Origin: Glutamicibacter uratoxydans
GTDB lineage: Bacteria > Actinomycetota > Actinomycetes > Actinomycetales > Micrococcaceae
Reading direction: 5' to 3'
Length of the DNA: 62,869 nucleotides
Assembly: GCF_006539925.1 (NCBI RefSeq)
Contig: NZ_BJNY01000021.1
Location: forward strand, 1 to 62,869
The translations under genes and the position numbers were made by a program. Positions 1-8,421 of the stretch are shown here, one piece after another. The first letter of the stretch is position 1; each line of letters begins with the position of its first letter. A model generated the notes under the pieces. It did no database searches and was not told where the DNA came from. It was given only the letters and a program-made list of their open reading frames with translations.

Positions 1-64
1 CAGCTGGTAGAGCGCAACCTTGCCAAGGTTGAGGTCGCGAGTTCGAACCTCGTTGACCGCTCCA
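1..64 (+). tRNA. tRNA-Gly (GCC), 5' end cut by window edge
   Basis: The 3' part of a tRNA is visible. It has the D-arm 3' strand GAGC, an anticodon stem CAACC/GGTTG enclosing TTGCCAA with anticodon GCC at 22-24, a T-arm with TTCGAAC, and an encoded CCA at 62-64. The acceptor 3' strand reads TTGACCGC, so the missing 5' end should begin GCGGTCAA. The anticodon assigns glycine. Only the first 15 or so bases lie outside the window. Confidence 0.95.
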
Positions 65-68
65 AATA

Positions 69-107
69 ATTTGGGATCCACATTTCGATGTGGGTCCCAA
101 ATTTTTT
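69..107 (+). terminator. Rho-independent terminator of tRNA-Gly
   Basis: Fifteen-base arms at 69-83 and 88-102, with a single G-U type mismatch, enclose a TTCG tetraloop and are followed by a run of six T. It begins five bases after the tRNA CCA end. Confidence 0.9.
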
Positions 108-312
108 ATGCTCCCCTGCCAACCATAGAACCCGGCACCGGAATTCAAATCTTCACTAACAGGCAAAGCGACTATTCAGTCGACTTTTCCAGGGTTGAGA
201 AGGGTCACAACACGCCCGAGATTTAATGATCCCTACACAAACGGCTTTTGAAGTTTTAGGATGGGTTGCAGGAAGAGAGCAAAAGGCTCTCCGCGTTGAA
301 AGGAGGTGTCCA

Positions 313-531
313 TTGGCAGGTTTCGACGAGCTCAAGGGCAAGGTTGAAGGACTGGCAGCACAGGCCGGAGACTTTGCGAGCCAAAATTCTGATCAGATTT
401 CAGAAGGCATCGAAAAGGTCGGGGACTTCGTCGACGAAAAGACCGGCGGCAAGTACGCCGACAAGGTCGACGGGCTTCAGGATGGGGCACAGAACCTCCT
501 GAACAACCTCGGCAATAAGGATCAGGCCTAG
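313..531 (+). CDS. Antitoxin-like small protein (MT0933/Rv0909-type family)
   Basis: A 72-residue protein rich in Asp, Gly and Lys, reading AGFDELKGKVEGLAAQAG at the start and DFVDEKTGGKYADKVDGL later. It resembles the MT0933-type antitoxin family, whose members are mostly short amphipathic helices. The start is placed at TTG 313 because AGGAGGTG at 301-308 is correctly spaced for it. The frame stays open upstream to ATG 226, but that stretch has no such site and does not look like the family. No toxin gene lies on either side, so an antitoxin role is only a family label here; a stress-related or structural role is equally possible. It ends in its own terminator and looks monocistronic. Confidence 0.75.
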   Translation: MAGFDELKGKVEGLAAQAGDFASQNSDQISEGIEKVGDFVDEKTGGKYADKVDGLQDGAQNLLNNLGNKDQA

Positions 532-573
532 CGGACAGTCGTTAGAGCTTCGGCCTTGCCCGTAGCGCGTAGG

Positions 574-604
574 AAAGCGCCACCCTCACCGGTGGCGCTT
601 TTCT
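574..604 (+). terminator. Terminator of the antitoxin-like gene
   Basis: Arms AAAGCGCCACC and GGTGGCGCTTT flank a six-base loop, followed by a short T-rich tail. It lies 42 bases after the stop at 531. Confidence 0.8.
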
Positions 605-704
605 AGATTAAAGCTCATCTCAACCGTGTAATTCACGACATTATTGGTAGTCATACACCGACAAGAATTTCTCTGCGCACAGCTGGACCGGATAGAAAAA
701 TAGC

Positions 705-1892
705 ATGCCATTACAACATTCGGGTGTTCCGCTGGTGCCACGCGACGCAGTCCTCGCCGGATTCATCACCACCATGGTGGGATTCACGTCATCTTTTGCG
801 GTGGTGTTGACCGGTCTGATGCATGCGGGGGCCACCGCTGCCCAGGCATCGTCCGGATTGTTGTCTCTGACATTTTTAGTCGGAGTCGCGTCCATTGTGC
901 TTTCGCTGCGGCACCGGATACCTGTGACCATCGCATGGTCCACCCCAGGCGCCGCGCTATTGGCCAGCCTGAGCATGGGAAGCTTCACTTTTGCCCAATC
1001 CGTAGGGGCGTTCATTGTCAGCGGTGCAATGATCATTCTGACCGGTTTGGTCCCGGCACTGCAGCGCTTGCTCAGCGCGATTCCCGTTCCGATCGCACAG
1101 GGAATGCTCGCGGGAATCCTGATTCCCCTGTGCCTGAAGCCATTTACCGCGCTGGGCACAATCCCGCTGGCGGCGGTGCTGATCTTGGCGGTGTTCATCA
1201 TCGGATTGCGACTGCTCCCCCGCTACGCCGTAGCACTGAGCATGGCGGCGGCCGTCGCCTACGGGCTGGTTTCCATTCACCGATCGGCCGCGTGGGGCCA
1301 GGTCCAAGCCATGCCGAGCCTTCAGTTCGTTGCCCCCGAATTTTCGTGGCAGGCAGTCGCCAGCATCAGCCTGCCCCTTTTTGTTGTCACGATGGCCTCC
1401 CAGAATATTCCGGGCGTGGCAGTCATGTCCTCCTTCGGCTACCAAACCCCGTGGCGCTCAAGCATGGTGACGACAGGGTTCGGCTCCATAGCCGGCGCGT
1501 TCTTCGGCGGGCATGCCATCAACCTTGCGGCGATCTCGGCCGCCTTGGCTGCCGGGCCGAGCGCCGGGAAAGACCCGGCGGTGCGCTGGAAAGCCGCCGC
1601 TTCTTCGGGCGGCTTCTACCTGATATTTGCCACGGGATCGAGCCTGCTGGCTTCCTTGGCTTCGCTGTCTCCTGCCGGGTTGTTTGAGGCGGCGGCTGGG
1701 CTGGCCTTGTTGGCGACGTTGGCCAATGCACTGCTCGGCGCCATGAAGGAGCCGCGGTGGCAGCTCAGCGCCCTAGCCACAATCCTGGTCGCCGCCGGCA
1801 ATGTGACCATCTTCGGCATCGGCGGCGCGTTCTGGGCCCTGGCCGTAGGACTGTTAATACATGTCATCGCCGAGCGGGCTGCCCGGCGATGA
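705..1892 (+). CDS. benE: BenE-family transporter (benzoate/H+ symporter type)
   Basis: A 395-residue polytopic membrane protein with about 12 hydrophobic segments, the usual length for BenE. The conserved stretch IAWSTPGAALLAS near residue 80 and the glycine-rich GHAINLAAISAALAAGP near residue 270 fit the family, which is related to nucleobase and sulfate carriers. Known BenE proteins take up benzoate with protons. No benzoate-degradation gene is next to it, so the substrate is uncertain. It stands alone on the plus strand, convergent with the ZapE-like gene after a 27-base gap. The ribosome binding site is weak (GGATAGAAAAATAGC before ATG 705). Confidence 0.8.
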   Translation: MPLQHSGVPLVPRDAVLAGFITTMVGFTSSFAVVLTGLMHAGATAAQASSGLLSLTFLVGVASIVLSLRHRIPVTIAWSTPGAALLASLSMGSFTFAQSVGAFIVSGAMIILTGLVPALQRLLSAIPVPIAQGMLAGILIPLCLKPFTALGTIPLAAVLILAVFIIGLRLLPRYAVALSMAAAVAYGLVSIHRSAAWGQVQAMPSLQFVAPEFSWQAVASISLPLFVVTMASQNIPGVAVMSSFGYQTPWRSSMVTTGFGSIAGAFFGGHAINLAAISAALAAGPSAGKDPAVRWKAAASSGGFYLIFATGSSLLASLASLSPAGLFEAAAGLALLATLANALLGAMKEPRWQLSALATILVAAGNVTIFGIGGAFWALAVGLLIHVIAERAARR

Positions 1893-1919
1893 GATGTGCT
1901 GAATGAAGATGTCCTGCTG

Positions 1920-2960
1920 CTAGAGCGCAGCTTCCCCAATCTGGCCCTCACGAGCTAGTGCGGTGAGGCGCGAGACAGCGCGGAAGTACTTCTTCTGGTA
2001 GCCGCCTGCCATCATTTCAGGAGTGAACAGCTCGCTGAACGGCTTGCCCGAGGCGACGATCGGCACGTCCTTGTCATACAGCCGGTCGGCGAGCACCACG
2101 AAGCGAAGCGCAATCGCCTGGTCGGTAATGGTGTCCACATTGTGCAGGACCAGTACGTCGGCTTCTGAGATGAGCTGGCGGTAGCGCGAAGGGTGGACCT
2201 TGGACAGGTGGGAAACCAGCTGCGCAAAATCGTCGACCGCCAAGGTCTTGTCCGGGTAGCGCTGCTGCGCAAATTCCTCGATCTTCTCGTCGTCCAGCGG
2301 CTTTGGCGCTTCCGGCAGGCCACGGTGGCGGAAGTCTTCGCCCTCAACGCGGTGCACTTCGAACTGCTCGGACAAAGTCTTGATTTCACGCTGGAAGTCG
2401 ACGGCCGCAAAGCGGCCCTCGCCCAAGGCGCCGGGCAGCGTATTGGACGTCGCCGCAAGCTTCACCCCGGCGTCGGACAGCTCGCGCATCAGGCGGGACA
2501 TCAGCACGGTGTCCCCCGGATCGTCCAGCTCGAATTCATCGATGCAGACCAGGGAGTACTGGCTGAGCACGTCGACAGTCTGACGGAAGGAGAGCGCACC
2601 GACCAGGTTGGTGTATTCAACGAAGGTGCCGAACGCCTTGCGTCCCGGAGCTGCATGCCACAGCGAAGCGAGCAGGTGGGTCTTGCCTACGCCGAAGCCA
2701 CCGTCGAGGTAGATGCCGTTCTTCGTTTCCTTCTTCTTGCCGAACAGCTTGGAGAGGAAGGAACCAGAGTTGTTCTTGCCTACGGAATCGGCAAAGGCCT
2801 GGAGCTTGGCCACCGCTTCGGTCTGTGAAGGCTGGTTGGGGTCCGGGTGGTAGGTATTGAAGGACACTTCACCAAAGCGGTAGGACGGATGGAACCCGGC
2901 CAGCAGTTCTTCGATTGACAGCTGCGGTGTGGTCTCGCTCAGGTGTGTGATCGTCGCCAT
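1920..2960 (-). CDS. zapE: ZapE/AFG1-like AAA+ ATPase
   Basis: 346 residues from ATG 2960; the frame stays open upstream to 3050. Walker A is GGFGVGKTH around residue 95 and Walker B is LVCIDEFELDD around residue 145, followed by the sensor-like ATSNTLPGAL. FQREIKTLSEQFEVHRVEGEDFRHRG is also characteristic of the AFG1/ZapE family. In proteobacteria ZapE is associated with the FtsZ ring; in mitochondria Afg1 is linked to protein quality control. The actinobacterial role is not settled. I prefer ATG 2960 because MATITHLSE begins the conserved part and AAGGA precedes it, although with a longer than ideal gap. It is divergent from the sulfurtransferase gene. Confidence 0.85.
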   Translation of the reverse strand: MATITHLSETTPQLSIEELLAGFHPSYRFGEVSFNTYHPDPNQPSQTEAVAKLQAFADSVGKNNSGSFLSKLFGKKKETKNGIYLDGGFGVGKTHLLASLWHAAPGRKAFGTFVEYTNLVGALSFRQTVDVLSQYSLVCIDEFELDDPGDTVLMSRLMRELSDAGVKLAATSNTLPGALGEGRFAAVDFQREIKTLSEQFEVHRVEGEDFRHRGLPEAPKPLDDEKIEEFAQQRYPDKTLAVDDFAQLVSHLSKVHPSRYRQLISEADVLVLHNVDTITDQAIALRFVVLADRLYDKDVPIVASGKPFSELFTPEMMAGGYQKKYFRAVSRLTALAREGQIGEAAL

Positions 2961-3165
2961 TGGCTTGGGGGATCCTTCGTTAGAATGCTCAGATGATCGA
3001 GGGTCGCCGCTGGCAGGCCCATCGGTCAGTTTACCTTGGATGACGCACAATCACCGCGAAATGTCATAGCTCACACCATGACTATGTGCCAAGAGCACTA
3101 GTCTAGAAGGTGAGCAAGCATTGGACGGGATGCACCCGTCACACCGACACATGCAAGGAACGTGA

Positions 3166-4086
3166 TTGAAAATGCCATTGCCCGTCGAGTCCAACGAGAA
3201 GTATGCAGCCTACGCCCATCCTGAGCGTCTGGTTTCCACCTCATGGGTGGCCGAGAACCTGGCTGCCGAAAACTTGGTCGTCCTGGAATCTGATGAGGAC
3301 ATTTTGCTGTACTCCACCGGGCACATCCCCGGAGCGCAGAAAATTGACTGGCACACCGAACTGAACGACGAAGTCACCCGCGACTATGTGGACGGCGAAG
3401 GCTTTGCCAAGCTGCTGTCTTCCAAGGGCATCTCCCGCGACACCACCGTGGTGATCTACGGCGACAAGTCCAACTGGTGGGCCGCCTACGCCCTGTGGGT
3501 CTTCACCCTGTTCGGCCACGAAGATGTACGCCTGATGGACGGCGGCCGCGACAAGTGGATTGCCGAAGGCCGCGAATTGACTACCGACAAGCCTGTCGTC
3601 ACCCCGAGCGACTATCCAGTGGTCGAACGCCAGGACGAAGCGATCCGCGCATTCCTGCCAGAGGTGCTCGCACACCTGGGCAACCCGCTGATCGACGTGC
3701 GCTCCCCCGAGGAATACTCCGGCGAGCGCACCCACATGCCTGCCTACCCTGAAGAGGGCGCCCTGCGCGGAGGCCACATCCCCAGCGCCGCTTCGGTGCC
3801 ATGGGGCAAGGCTGCGGCCGAGGATGGAACGTTCAAGTCCCGCTCCGAGCTGGAAGCCATCTACCTGGGCGAGGCCGGATTGAAGCCTGGCGATGACGTT
3901 GTTGCCTACTGCCGCATTGGCGAGCGTTCAAGCCACACCTGGTTCGTGCTCAAGCACCTGCTGGGCTTCGAGACCGTGCGCAACTACGACGGTTCGTGGA
4001 CCGAGTGGGGCAACGCTGTCGGCGTGCCTATTGTCCGCGGCGCCGAGAAGGGCGAAGTTCCTGCAAAGAAGGGTGTGCGCGCATGA
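3166..4086 (+). CDS. sseA: Thiosulfate/3-mercaptopyruvate sulfurtransferase (tandem rhodanese)
   Basis: 306 residues with two rhodanese domains. The N-terminal domain (about 15-145) lacks a catalytic cysteine. The C-terminal domain (about 160-290) carries [17 protein letters not shown], with the persulfide-forming Cys at residue 249 in a CRIGER loop, as in mycobacterial CysA/SseA enzymes. It moves sulfane sulfur from thiosulfate or mercaptopyruvate to an acceptor. TTG 3166 has AAGGA six bases upstream; ATG 3172, two codons later, is the alternative. Its stop overlaps the start of the SufE gene (ATGA), so the two are translationally coupled. SufE, an acceptor of persulfide sulfur, is the obvious partner. 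Confidence 0.9.
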   Translation: MKMPLPVESNEKYAAYAHPERLVSTSWVAENLAAENLVVLESDEDILLYSTGHIPGAQKIDWHTELNDEVTRDYVDGEGFAKLLSSKGISRDTTVVIYGDKSNWWAAYALWVFTLFGHEDVRLMDGGRDKWIAEGRELTTDKPVVTPSDYPVVERQDEAIRAFLPEVLAHLGNPLIDVRSPEEYSGERTHMPAYPEEGALRGGHIPSAASVPWGKAAAEDGTFKSRSELEAIYLGEAGLKPGDDVVAYCRIGERSSHTWFVLKHLLGFETVRNYDGSWTEWGNAVGVPIVRGAEKGEVPAKKGVRA

Positions 4087-4526
4087 GCACCGTCCCTTCC
4101 AAGCTGAATGAGATCGTCGAGGAGTTCATCGAGGTTCCCGAAGCGGAGCGTTTGGAGCTGCTGCTGGAGTTCTCCCGGGAACTGCCCGAGCTGCCCGAAC
4201 GCTTGGCCGATCATCCCGAGCTCTTAGAGCAGGTCGTCGAGTGCCAGTCGCCGCTGTTCCTGCTGGTCGAGGTCTCCACTCAGGCAGGCAACCCGGTGGC
4301 GCTGTTCTTCTCCTCGCCTCCCGAGGCTCCGACAACCCGCGGCTTCGCTTCGGTGCTGGCCGCCGGGTTGGATGGCGAAGATGCCGCCACGATCCTGGCG
4401 GTGCCTGATGATATGCCTCAGCAGCTGGGACTGACCCGCGCGCTGTCGCCGCTGCGCATGCGCGGCATGACTGCCATGCTTGGACGGATCAAGCGACAAA
4501 TCAACGAACAGCTGGAACAGAACTAG
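4083..4526 (+). CDS. sufE: SufE-family sulfur acceptor protein
   Basis: 147 residues. [14 protein letters not shown] contains the family's catalytic cysteine (Cys54), which accepts persulfide sulfur. The C-terminal [22 protein letters not shown] matches the SufE fold's end. Start ATG 4083 overlaps the sulfurtransferase stop by four bases. SufE normally takes sulfur from the desulfurase SufS; no suf cluster is nearby. Coupling to a rhodanese instead suggests that this copy may receive sulfur from, or pass it to, the sulfurtransferase. The same pairing is known in mycobacteria (SseA with a SufE-like neighbour). Confidence 0.9.
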   Translation: MSTVPSKLNEIVEEFIEVPEAERLELLLEFSRELPELPERLADHPELLEQVVECQSPLFLLVEVSTQAGNPVALFFSSPPEAPTTRGFASVLAAGLDGEDAATILAVPDDMPQQLGLTRALSPLRMRGMTAMLGRIKRQINEQLEQN

Positions 4527-4573
4527 CCTGCCAGTTGCAGTCAGAACCTATTGCTGAAGGAAGCCGTTGATTC

Positions 4574-5077
4574 ATGGGAAAGAAGAAGCACGCTGCGTCG
4601 ACGCCTGCCACCGCCGCACTTGATGCGGCCGGTATTTCCTACACCGCCCATCACTATGTGCACAGCGACTCGGCCGAAAGCTACGGCGGCGAGGCCGCGC
4701 AGCAGCTGGGCGTGGACGGTGCGCGCGTCTTCAAGACCTTGATGGTTTCCACCGGCGCCTCGCCGGCACAGGATCTGGCTATTGCCGTGGTTCCGGTGGA
4801 TTCCATGCTTGACCTGAAGGCTGCGGGCCTTGCCCTGGGCAAGAAGAAAGCCCAGATGGCTGACAAAGATGCGGCCCAGCGGCGCAGCGGCTATGTGCTG
4901 GGAGGCATTTCGCCTTTCGGCCAGCGGCAGCACTCGGCGACGGTGATCGATTCCAGCGCCGAACAGTTTGAAACGATTTTCATTTCAGGCGGCCGGCGCG
5001 GCTTCAGCTTGGAGCTGTCTTGGCAGGATGCGGTCAAGGCGACCGGCGCCATATTAGCGAAGATCGCGACGCATTAA
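4574..5077 (+). CDS. ybaK: Cys-tRNA(Pro)/aminoacyl-tRNA deacylase, YbaK/EbsC family
   Basis: 167 residues of the YbaK/ProX editing-domain family, which hydrolyses mischarged Cys-tRNA(Pro). The conserved lysine in ARVFKTLMV is Lys54. The family blocks LAIAVVPVDSMLDLKAA, GYVLGGISPFGQ and GGRRGFSLEL are all present. It lies 47 bases after sufE on the same strand and is probably co-transcribed, since there is no terminator between them and a strong one after it. The short lysine-rich start MGKKKHAAST is typical of actinobacterial members. Confidence 0.9.
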   Translation: MGKKKHAASTPATAALDAAGISYTAHHYVHSDSAESYGGEAAQQLGVDGARVFKTLMVSTGASPAQDLAIAVVPVDSMLDLKAAGLALGKKKAQMADKDAAQRRSGYVLGGISPFGQRQHSATVIDSSAEQFETIFISGGRRGFSLELSWQDAVKATGAILAKIATH

Positions 5078-5080
5078 CCC

Positions 5081-5118
5081 AAAAATCGGGTGGGAAGATT
5101 TTTCCCACCCGATTTTTT
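5081..5118. terminator. Bidirectional terminator between ybaK and the hydrolase gene
   Basis: A-rich and T-rich tails flank a strong hairpin with arms AAAATCGGGTGGGAA and TTCCCACCCGATTTT. It serves the plus-strand ybaK and the minus-strand hydrolase gene, which converge here. Confidence 0.9.
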
Positions 5119-5141
5119 GTTGGTGCTTTTGTGGCGCCGGG

Positions 5142-6365
5142 CTAGGACGCGGAGCCGCGGGCAATGCGGTCGGCGAGGAAGTCGACGATGGTTTGCGCAA
5201 AGAGCTGCGGGTGCACATTCGGCTCGCGGGTATGTCCTGCTTTGGTGAAGGTTTTCAGGCTGACGAGATCTGGACGCAGCGCCGCCAGTTTCAGGCTGGG
5301 GCCGTTGGGCACGAACTGGTCGTCACGGCTATGCATCAAAAGTATTGGATGGGTCAATTCGCTGGCGCGGTCGACCCAGTTGAGCCGCTTGAGGTTGACC
5401 GGGGCCGCCTGCCCGGTAATCCAGCGCCCTGCCTTGTTGGAGAGCAGCCATTGTCCGAAGCGGCCCACCGACTGCGGAATCTTGTTGGCCCTTGCCTGAT
5501 GGGAGAGCACATCGACCCAGTTGATCACCGGCCCCACCAGCATCAAAGCGTCGATGGCGCCGCCCAGCTCGGAACGGTCTGCCATCTGCAGGCTGATGGC
5601 TCCACCCATGGACCAGCCGAGGAGGATGATCTGCCTGGCCCCGTGATGCTGCGCAAAGCGCACTGCCGACTGCACGTCCAGCCATTCGGTGTCGCCCAGC
5701 CCGTAGCGTCCGTCCGGTCCGGTGGGGGCGGTGCCGTCATTGCGGTAGCTCATCAGCAGCGTCGTCACCCCGGCCTGGGCCAGTGCCGGCAGGGCCCTGA
5801 TGGATTCGGTGCGCCGGGCTCCTCGACCGTGCACGCCGATGACCCAGACATCTGGATGCAGTGTTCCCCGGACCAGCCACGCCGGCCCCTCCCCCACTTC
5901 AAGGTCGATCACCACGTCTTCGGCGTCGAATCCAAGATCGGAGGGGTGCTCGTACATTGCCCCGGAGAGATATCCGCGCTTCACGCCTTCTAAGGAGCCG
6001 CGGTAGACCTGCTCGATGCGCCGGGCCACCAGCTTCGGTTTGCCGGGAACGTCCTCCGGGGCCGACAGCCTGACGGCGCAGGCGTCGAATTCGGCCAGAA
6101 AAGTGCAGCCTCCGGGCTCAATCGTGTCCGCGTCCCGGACTAGGTGCATCCACAGTTGGCCTTCATCGTCGGTGAGGATCTGCTTGACCACTGCGTTCTC
6201 GGCCCTGCGCTCTTCGGGTGTGACGACCCGGCGGGCGAAGTACCCGGCCAATGCGGACACGCTGGCCGCGACAAGGGAACCAGCGGCAACGCCAAGGCCG
6301 GCCCCGACAATAGTTGCTGGGACTGTTTTGCGCGGTTCAAGCTTGTCAACGATTTTCCGAGGCAT
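5142..6365 (-). CDS. Alpha/beta hydrolase with N-terminal membrane anchor
   Basis: 407 residues. A glycine/alanine-rich hydrophobic segment at about 18-43 is a probable membrane anchor or uncleaved signal. The hydrolase domain covers about 160-400: HGRGARR oxyanion region, nucleophile elbow GWSMGG (Ser252), acid in HSRDDQFVP (Asp348 or Asp349) and base in KAGHTREP (His378). The arrangement fits a serine peptidase S9-like or esterase fold. The substrate cannot be told from sequence. It is transcribed toward ybaK and divergent from msrB, with a 61-base gap to the msrB start. Confidence 0.8.
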   Translation of the reverse strand: MPRKIVDKLEPRKTVPATIVGAGLGVAAGSLVAASVSALAGYFARRVVTPEERRAENAVVKQILTDDEGQLWMHLVRDADTIEPGGCTFLAEFDACAVRLSAPEDVPGKPKLVARRIEQVYRGSLEGVKRGYLSGAMYEHPSDLGFDAEDVVIDLEVGEGPAWLVRGTLHPDVWVIGVHGRGARRTESIRALPALAQAGVTTLLMSYRNDGTAPTGPDGRYGLGDTEWLDVQSAVRFAQHHGARQIILLGWSMGGAISLQMADRSELGGAIDALMLVGPVINWVDVLSHQARANKIPQSVGRFGQWLLSNKAGRWITGQAAPVNLKRLNWVDRASELTHPILLMHSRDDQFVPNGPSLKLAALRPDLVSLKTFTKAGHTREPNVHPQLFAQTIVDFLADRIARGSAS

Positions 6366-6426
6366 ATTTTTATCTTTCCAGATCTATGGTTGGGAATCAT
6401 CCTGCCCTAGTTGTAGTTTCCTTAGT

Positions 6427-6849
6427 ATGAGCGAAAATCCAAATTCTGAATCAACCGGCGCCGAGCAGATCGATTGGCGCACCGTGCTTTCGCCTGAAGA
6501 GTTCCATGTACTGCGTCAGGCAGGCACCGAGCGCCCCTTCACCGGCGAATATTGGGATACGACCACCGAGGGCGTCTATTCCTGCCGGGCCTGCGGGGCC
6601 GAGCTCTTTGCAAGCTCCACGAAATTCGATGCCGGGTGCGGCTGGCCGTCGTTCTTCGCGCCGCTGGCCGAAGACCGCGTCCGCTACATCACCGACGAAT
6701 CGATGGGAATGAAGCGCGTGGAGGTGCGCTGCGCGAACTGCGATTCGCACATGGGACATGTTTTCGAGGGCGAAGGCTTCGGCACCCCAACCGACCTTCG
6801 CTATTGCATGAACTCTCTGAGCCTGAAGCTGCGCAGCACCCAGGGCTAA
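6427..6849 (+). CDS. msrB: Peptide-methionine (R)-S-oxide reductase
   Basis: 140 residues. It reduces R-methionine sulfoxide in proteins. The catalytic cysteine is Cys127 in RYCMNSLSLKL, and FDAGCGWPSF and GHVFEGEG are family hallmarks. Two CxxC pairs (Cys53/Cys56 in CRAC and Cys102/Cys105 in CANC) would hold the structural zinc. The start is ATG 6427, giving the usual MsrB length; the frame extends upstream without conservation. It is a stand-alone gene, with no msrA in the window. Confidence 0.95.
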   Translation: MSENPNSESTGAEQIDWRTVLSPEEFHVLRQAGTERPFTGEYWDTTTEGVYSCRACGAELFASSTKFDAGCGWPSFFAPLAEDRVRYITDESMGMKRVEVRCANCDSHMGHVFEGEGFGTPTDLRYCMNSLSLKLRSTQG

Positions 6850-6997
6850 ACAGCGCTGGAGGTGAAGCGATCTACATCACCCGATGAATAAGAGTTTCTT
6901 ATTCACTGCTCACTCAGAGTTACTTTTTCTTTCGATAGGCGTAGCGTTCTAATCAAGCAACTGAACGCTGCCCTACCGAAGAAGAAGGTGTACCGAG

Positions 6998-8383
6998 ATG
7001 ACCCAGATTTCCACCAAGCCAGTGGCCACCAGTCCAGAAGACGCACAGCGCATCGCCAATTCCGAGGCATGGTTGAGCCTCAAGGCCGCCGCCAGCGAGT
7101 TCCAGGGTCTGCAGGTCAAGGACGGCTCGCTCGCCGACGTCGCCACCGCACCTCGCGCCACCGAACTGGTAGCTACCGTTATCGAGTCCATCAAGACCCT
7201 GCGCGGCTTCTTCGAGCACGACGCGGCCTACCTGGACAAGCTGGTCATCGACCTGCAGAACTGGTCCGATGCAGGCTTCGGCGTGCCTGACTTCCTAGAC
7301 TCCCTGATGGAATTCCAGCCGCAGACCCAGCGCCTCGACGGCCTGATGCACCTGGTCGTCTTCCCTATGTACACCCAGAACGGTTCCACCAACCGCCTGC
7401 TGGAAGCCGTGCTGGTGCAGGTGATCTGGCCAGAGTTCATCGCCAACCTGGAAGACGGCGAATACTCCAACAAGCTGTTCGTGCCGCTGCGCTTCATCGA
7501 CTTCACCGCTGGCTACGACACCAACTCGGCAGTGCTTTTCCCTGAGTCCGTCGCAATCCGCGAGACCCCGTCCTTCACCTGGGGCGCAATCTTCCAGGAC
7601 CGCGAAGCAGTGCGCTTCCGCAAGGTCCTCAAGGACGCCAGCGCCATCACCAACCTTGAACTGCCTGCCGACGCCGCACAGCTGCTCGAAGACCAGAAGC
7701 TGACCGAAGAAACCTTCATCATGTGGGACCTGATCCACGACCGCACCCACATGCGCGGCGACCTGCCATTCGATCCATTCATGATCAAGCAGCGCATGCC
7801 GTTCTTCCTGTACTCGCTGGAGGAGCTGCGCTGCGACCTGACCGCATTCCGTGAATGCGTCAAGATCGAGAACGATCCAAAGTCCGACGAGCGCACCGCA
7901 AAGACCGCCAAGCTGGTCCAGTACGCCGTGATCTTCGACCGCATCTTCCGCTTTGCCATCACCGGCTCCCGCGTGCGCAACTACGACGGCCTGGGCGGAC
8001 AGCTGCTCTTCGCTTGGATGCACCAGCACCACGTCCTGCACTGGACCGACACCAAGCTGGCCATCGACTGGGCCGAAGTGCCTGCAGTAGTCTCCGCTCT
8101 GGGCGACGCCATCGACGAGCTGTACTGGAAGTCGATCGACCGCCCGAAGCTGGCCCACTGGCTGGCTGCCTACGAGCTGGTCTCCGCCACCGTCACCCCG
8201 CACCCGGCTTCCGTGTGGGCCAAGGGACCGGATGCCCTGCCGCTGACCGCGCCGCTGCGCGAAATCACCGATCAGGTCATGGACGACGAGTTCCCGCTGT
8301 CGATGTTCTACGAGGCGCTGTCCAAGAAGATGACCGCCACCATCGAGTCCACCCGCGGCATGACCGGCGCCACCGAAATCTAG
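6998..8383 (+). CDS. DUF6421 family protein, possible gluzincin-like metal site
   Basis: 461 residues, soluble, no signal peptide. I recognise it as the actinobacterial DUF6421 family, which has no assigned function. Two motifs stand out: DLIHDRTHMRG (His247, Asp248, His251) and, 24 residues further on, SLEELRCDL (Glu275/Glu276, Asp280). The pairing HxxxH followed by ExxxD is the layout of gluzincin metallopeptidases, and EELRCD resembles the EEXRAD/E motif of the dipeptidyl peptidase III family. However, the catalytic HExxH glutamate is Asp here. It heads a same-strand series with the SDR gene 38 bases downstream. ATG 6998 is preceded by GAAGAAGGTGTACCGAG. Confidence 0.75.
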   Translation: MTQISTKPVATSPEDAQRIANSEAWLSLKAAASEFQGLQVKDGSLADVATAPRATELVATVIESIKTLRGFFEHDAAYLDKLVIDLQNWSDAGFGVPDFLDSLMEFQPQTQRLDGLMHLVVFPMYTQNGSTNRLLEAVLVQVIWPEFIANLEDGEYSNKLFVPLRFIDFTAGYDTNSAVLFPESVAIRETPSFTWGAIFQDREAVRFRKVLKDASAITNLELPADAAQLLEDQKLTEETFIMWDLIHDRTHMRGDLPFDPFMIKQRMPFFLYSLEELRCDLTAFRECVKIENDPKSDERTAKTAKLVQYAVIFDRIFRFAITGSRVRNYDGLGGQLLFAWMHQHHVLHWTDTKLAIDWAEVPAVVSALGDAIDELYWKSIDRPKLAHWLAAYELVSATVTPHPASVWAKGPDALPLTAPLREITDQVMDDEFPLSMFYEALSKKMTATIESTRGMTGATEI

Positions 8384-8421
8384 CCGTCCGCCCTACGGCA
8401 AACTTGATCTAGGCTAGGAAT

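Noticed and set aside
6998-8383. Naming the DUF6421 protein a dipeptidyl peptidase III
   Set aside because: The HExxGH motif is missing (HDRTH instead) and overall similarity cannot be tested here, so only a motif resemblance is claimed.
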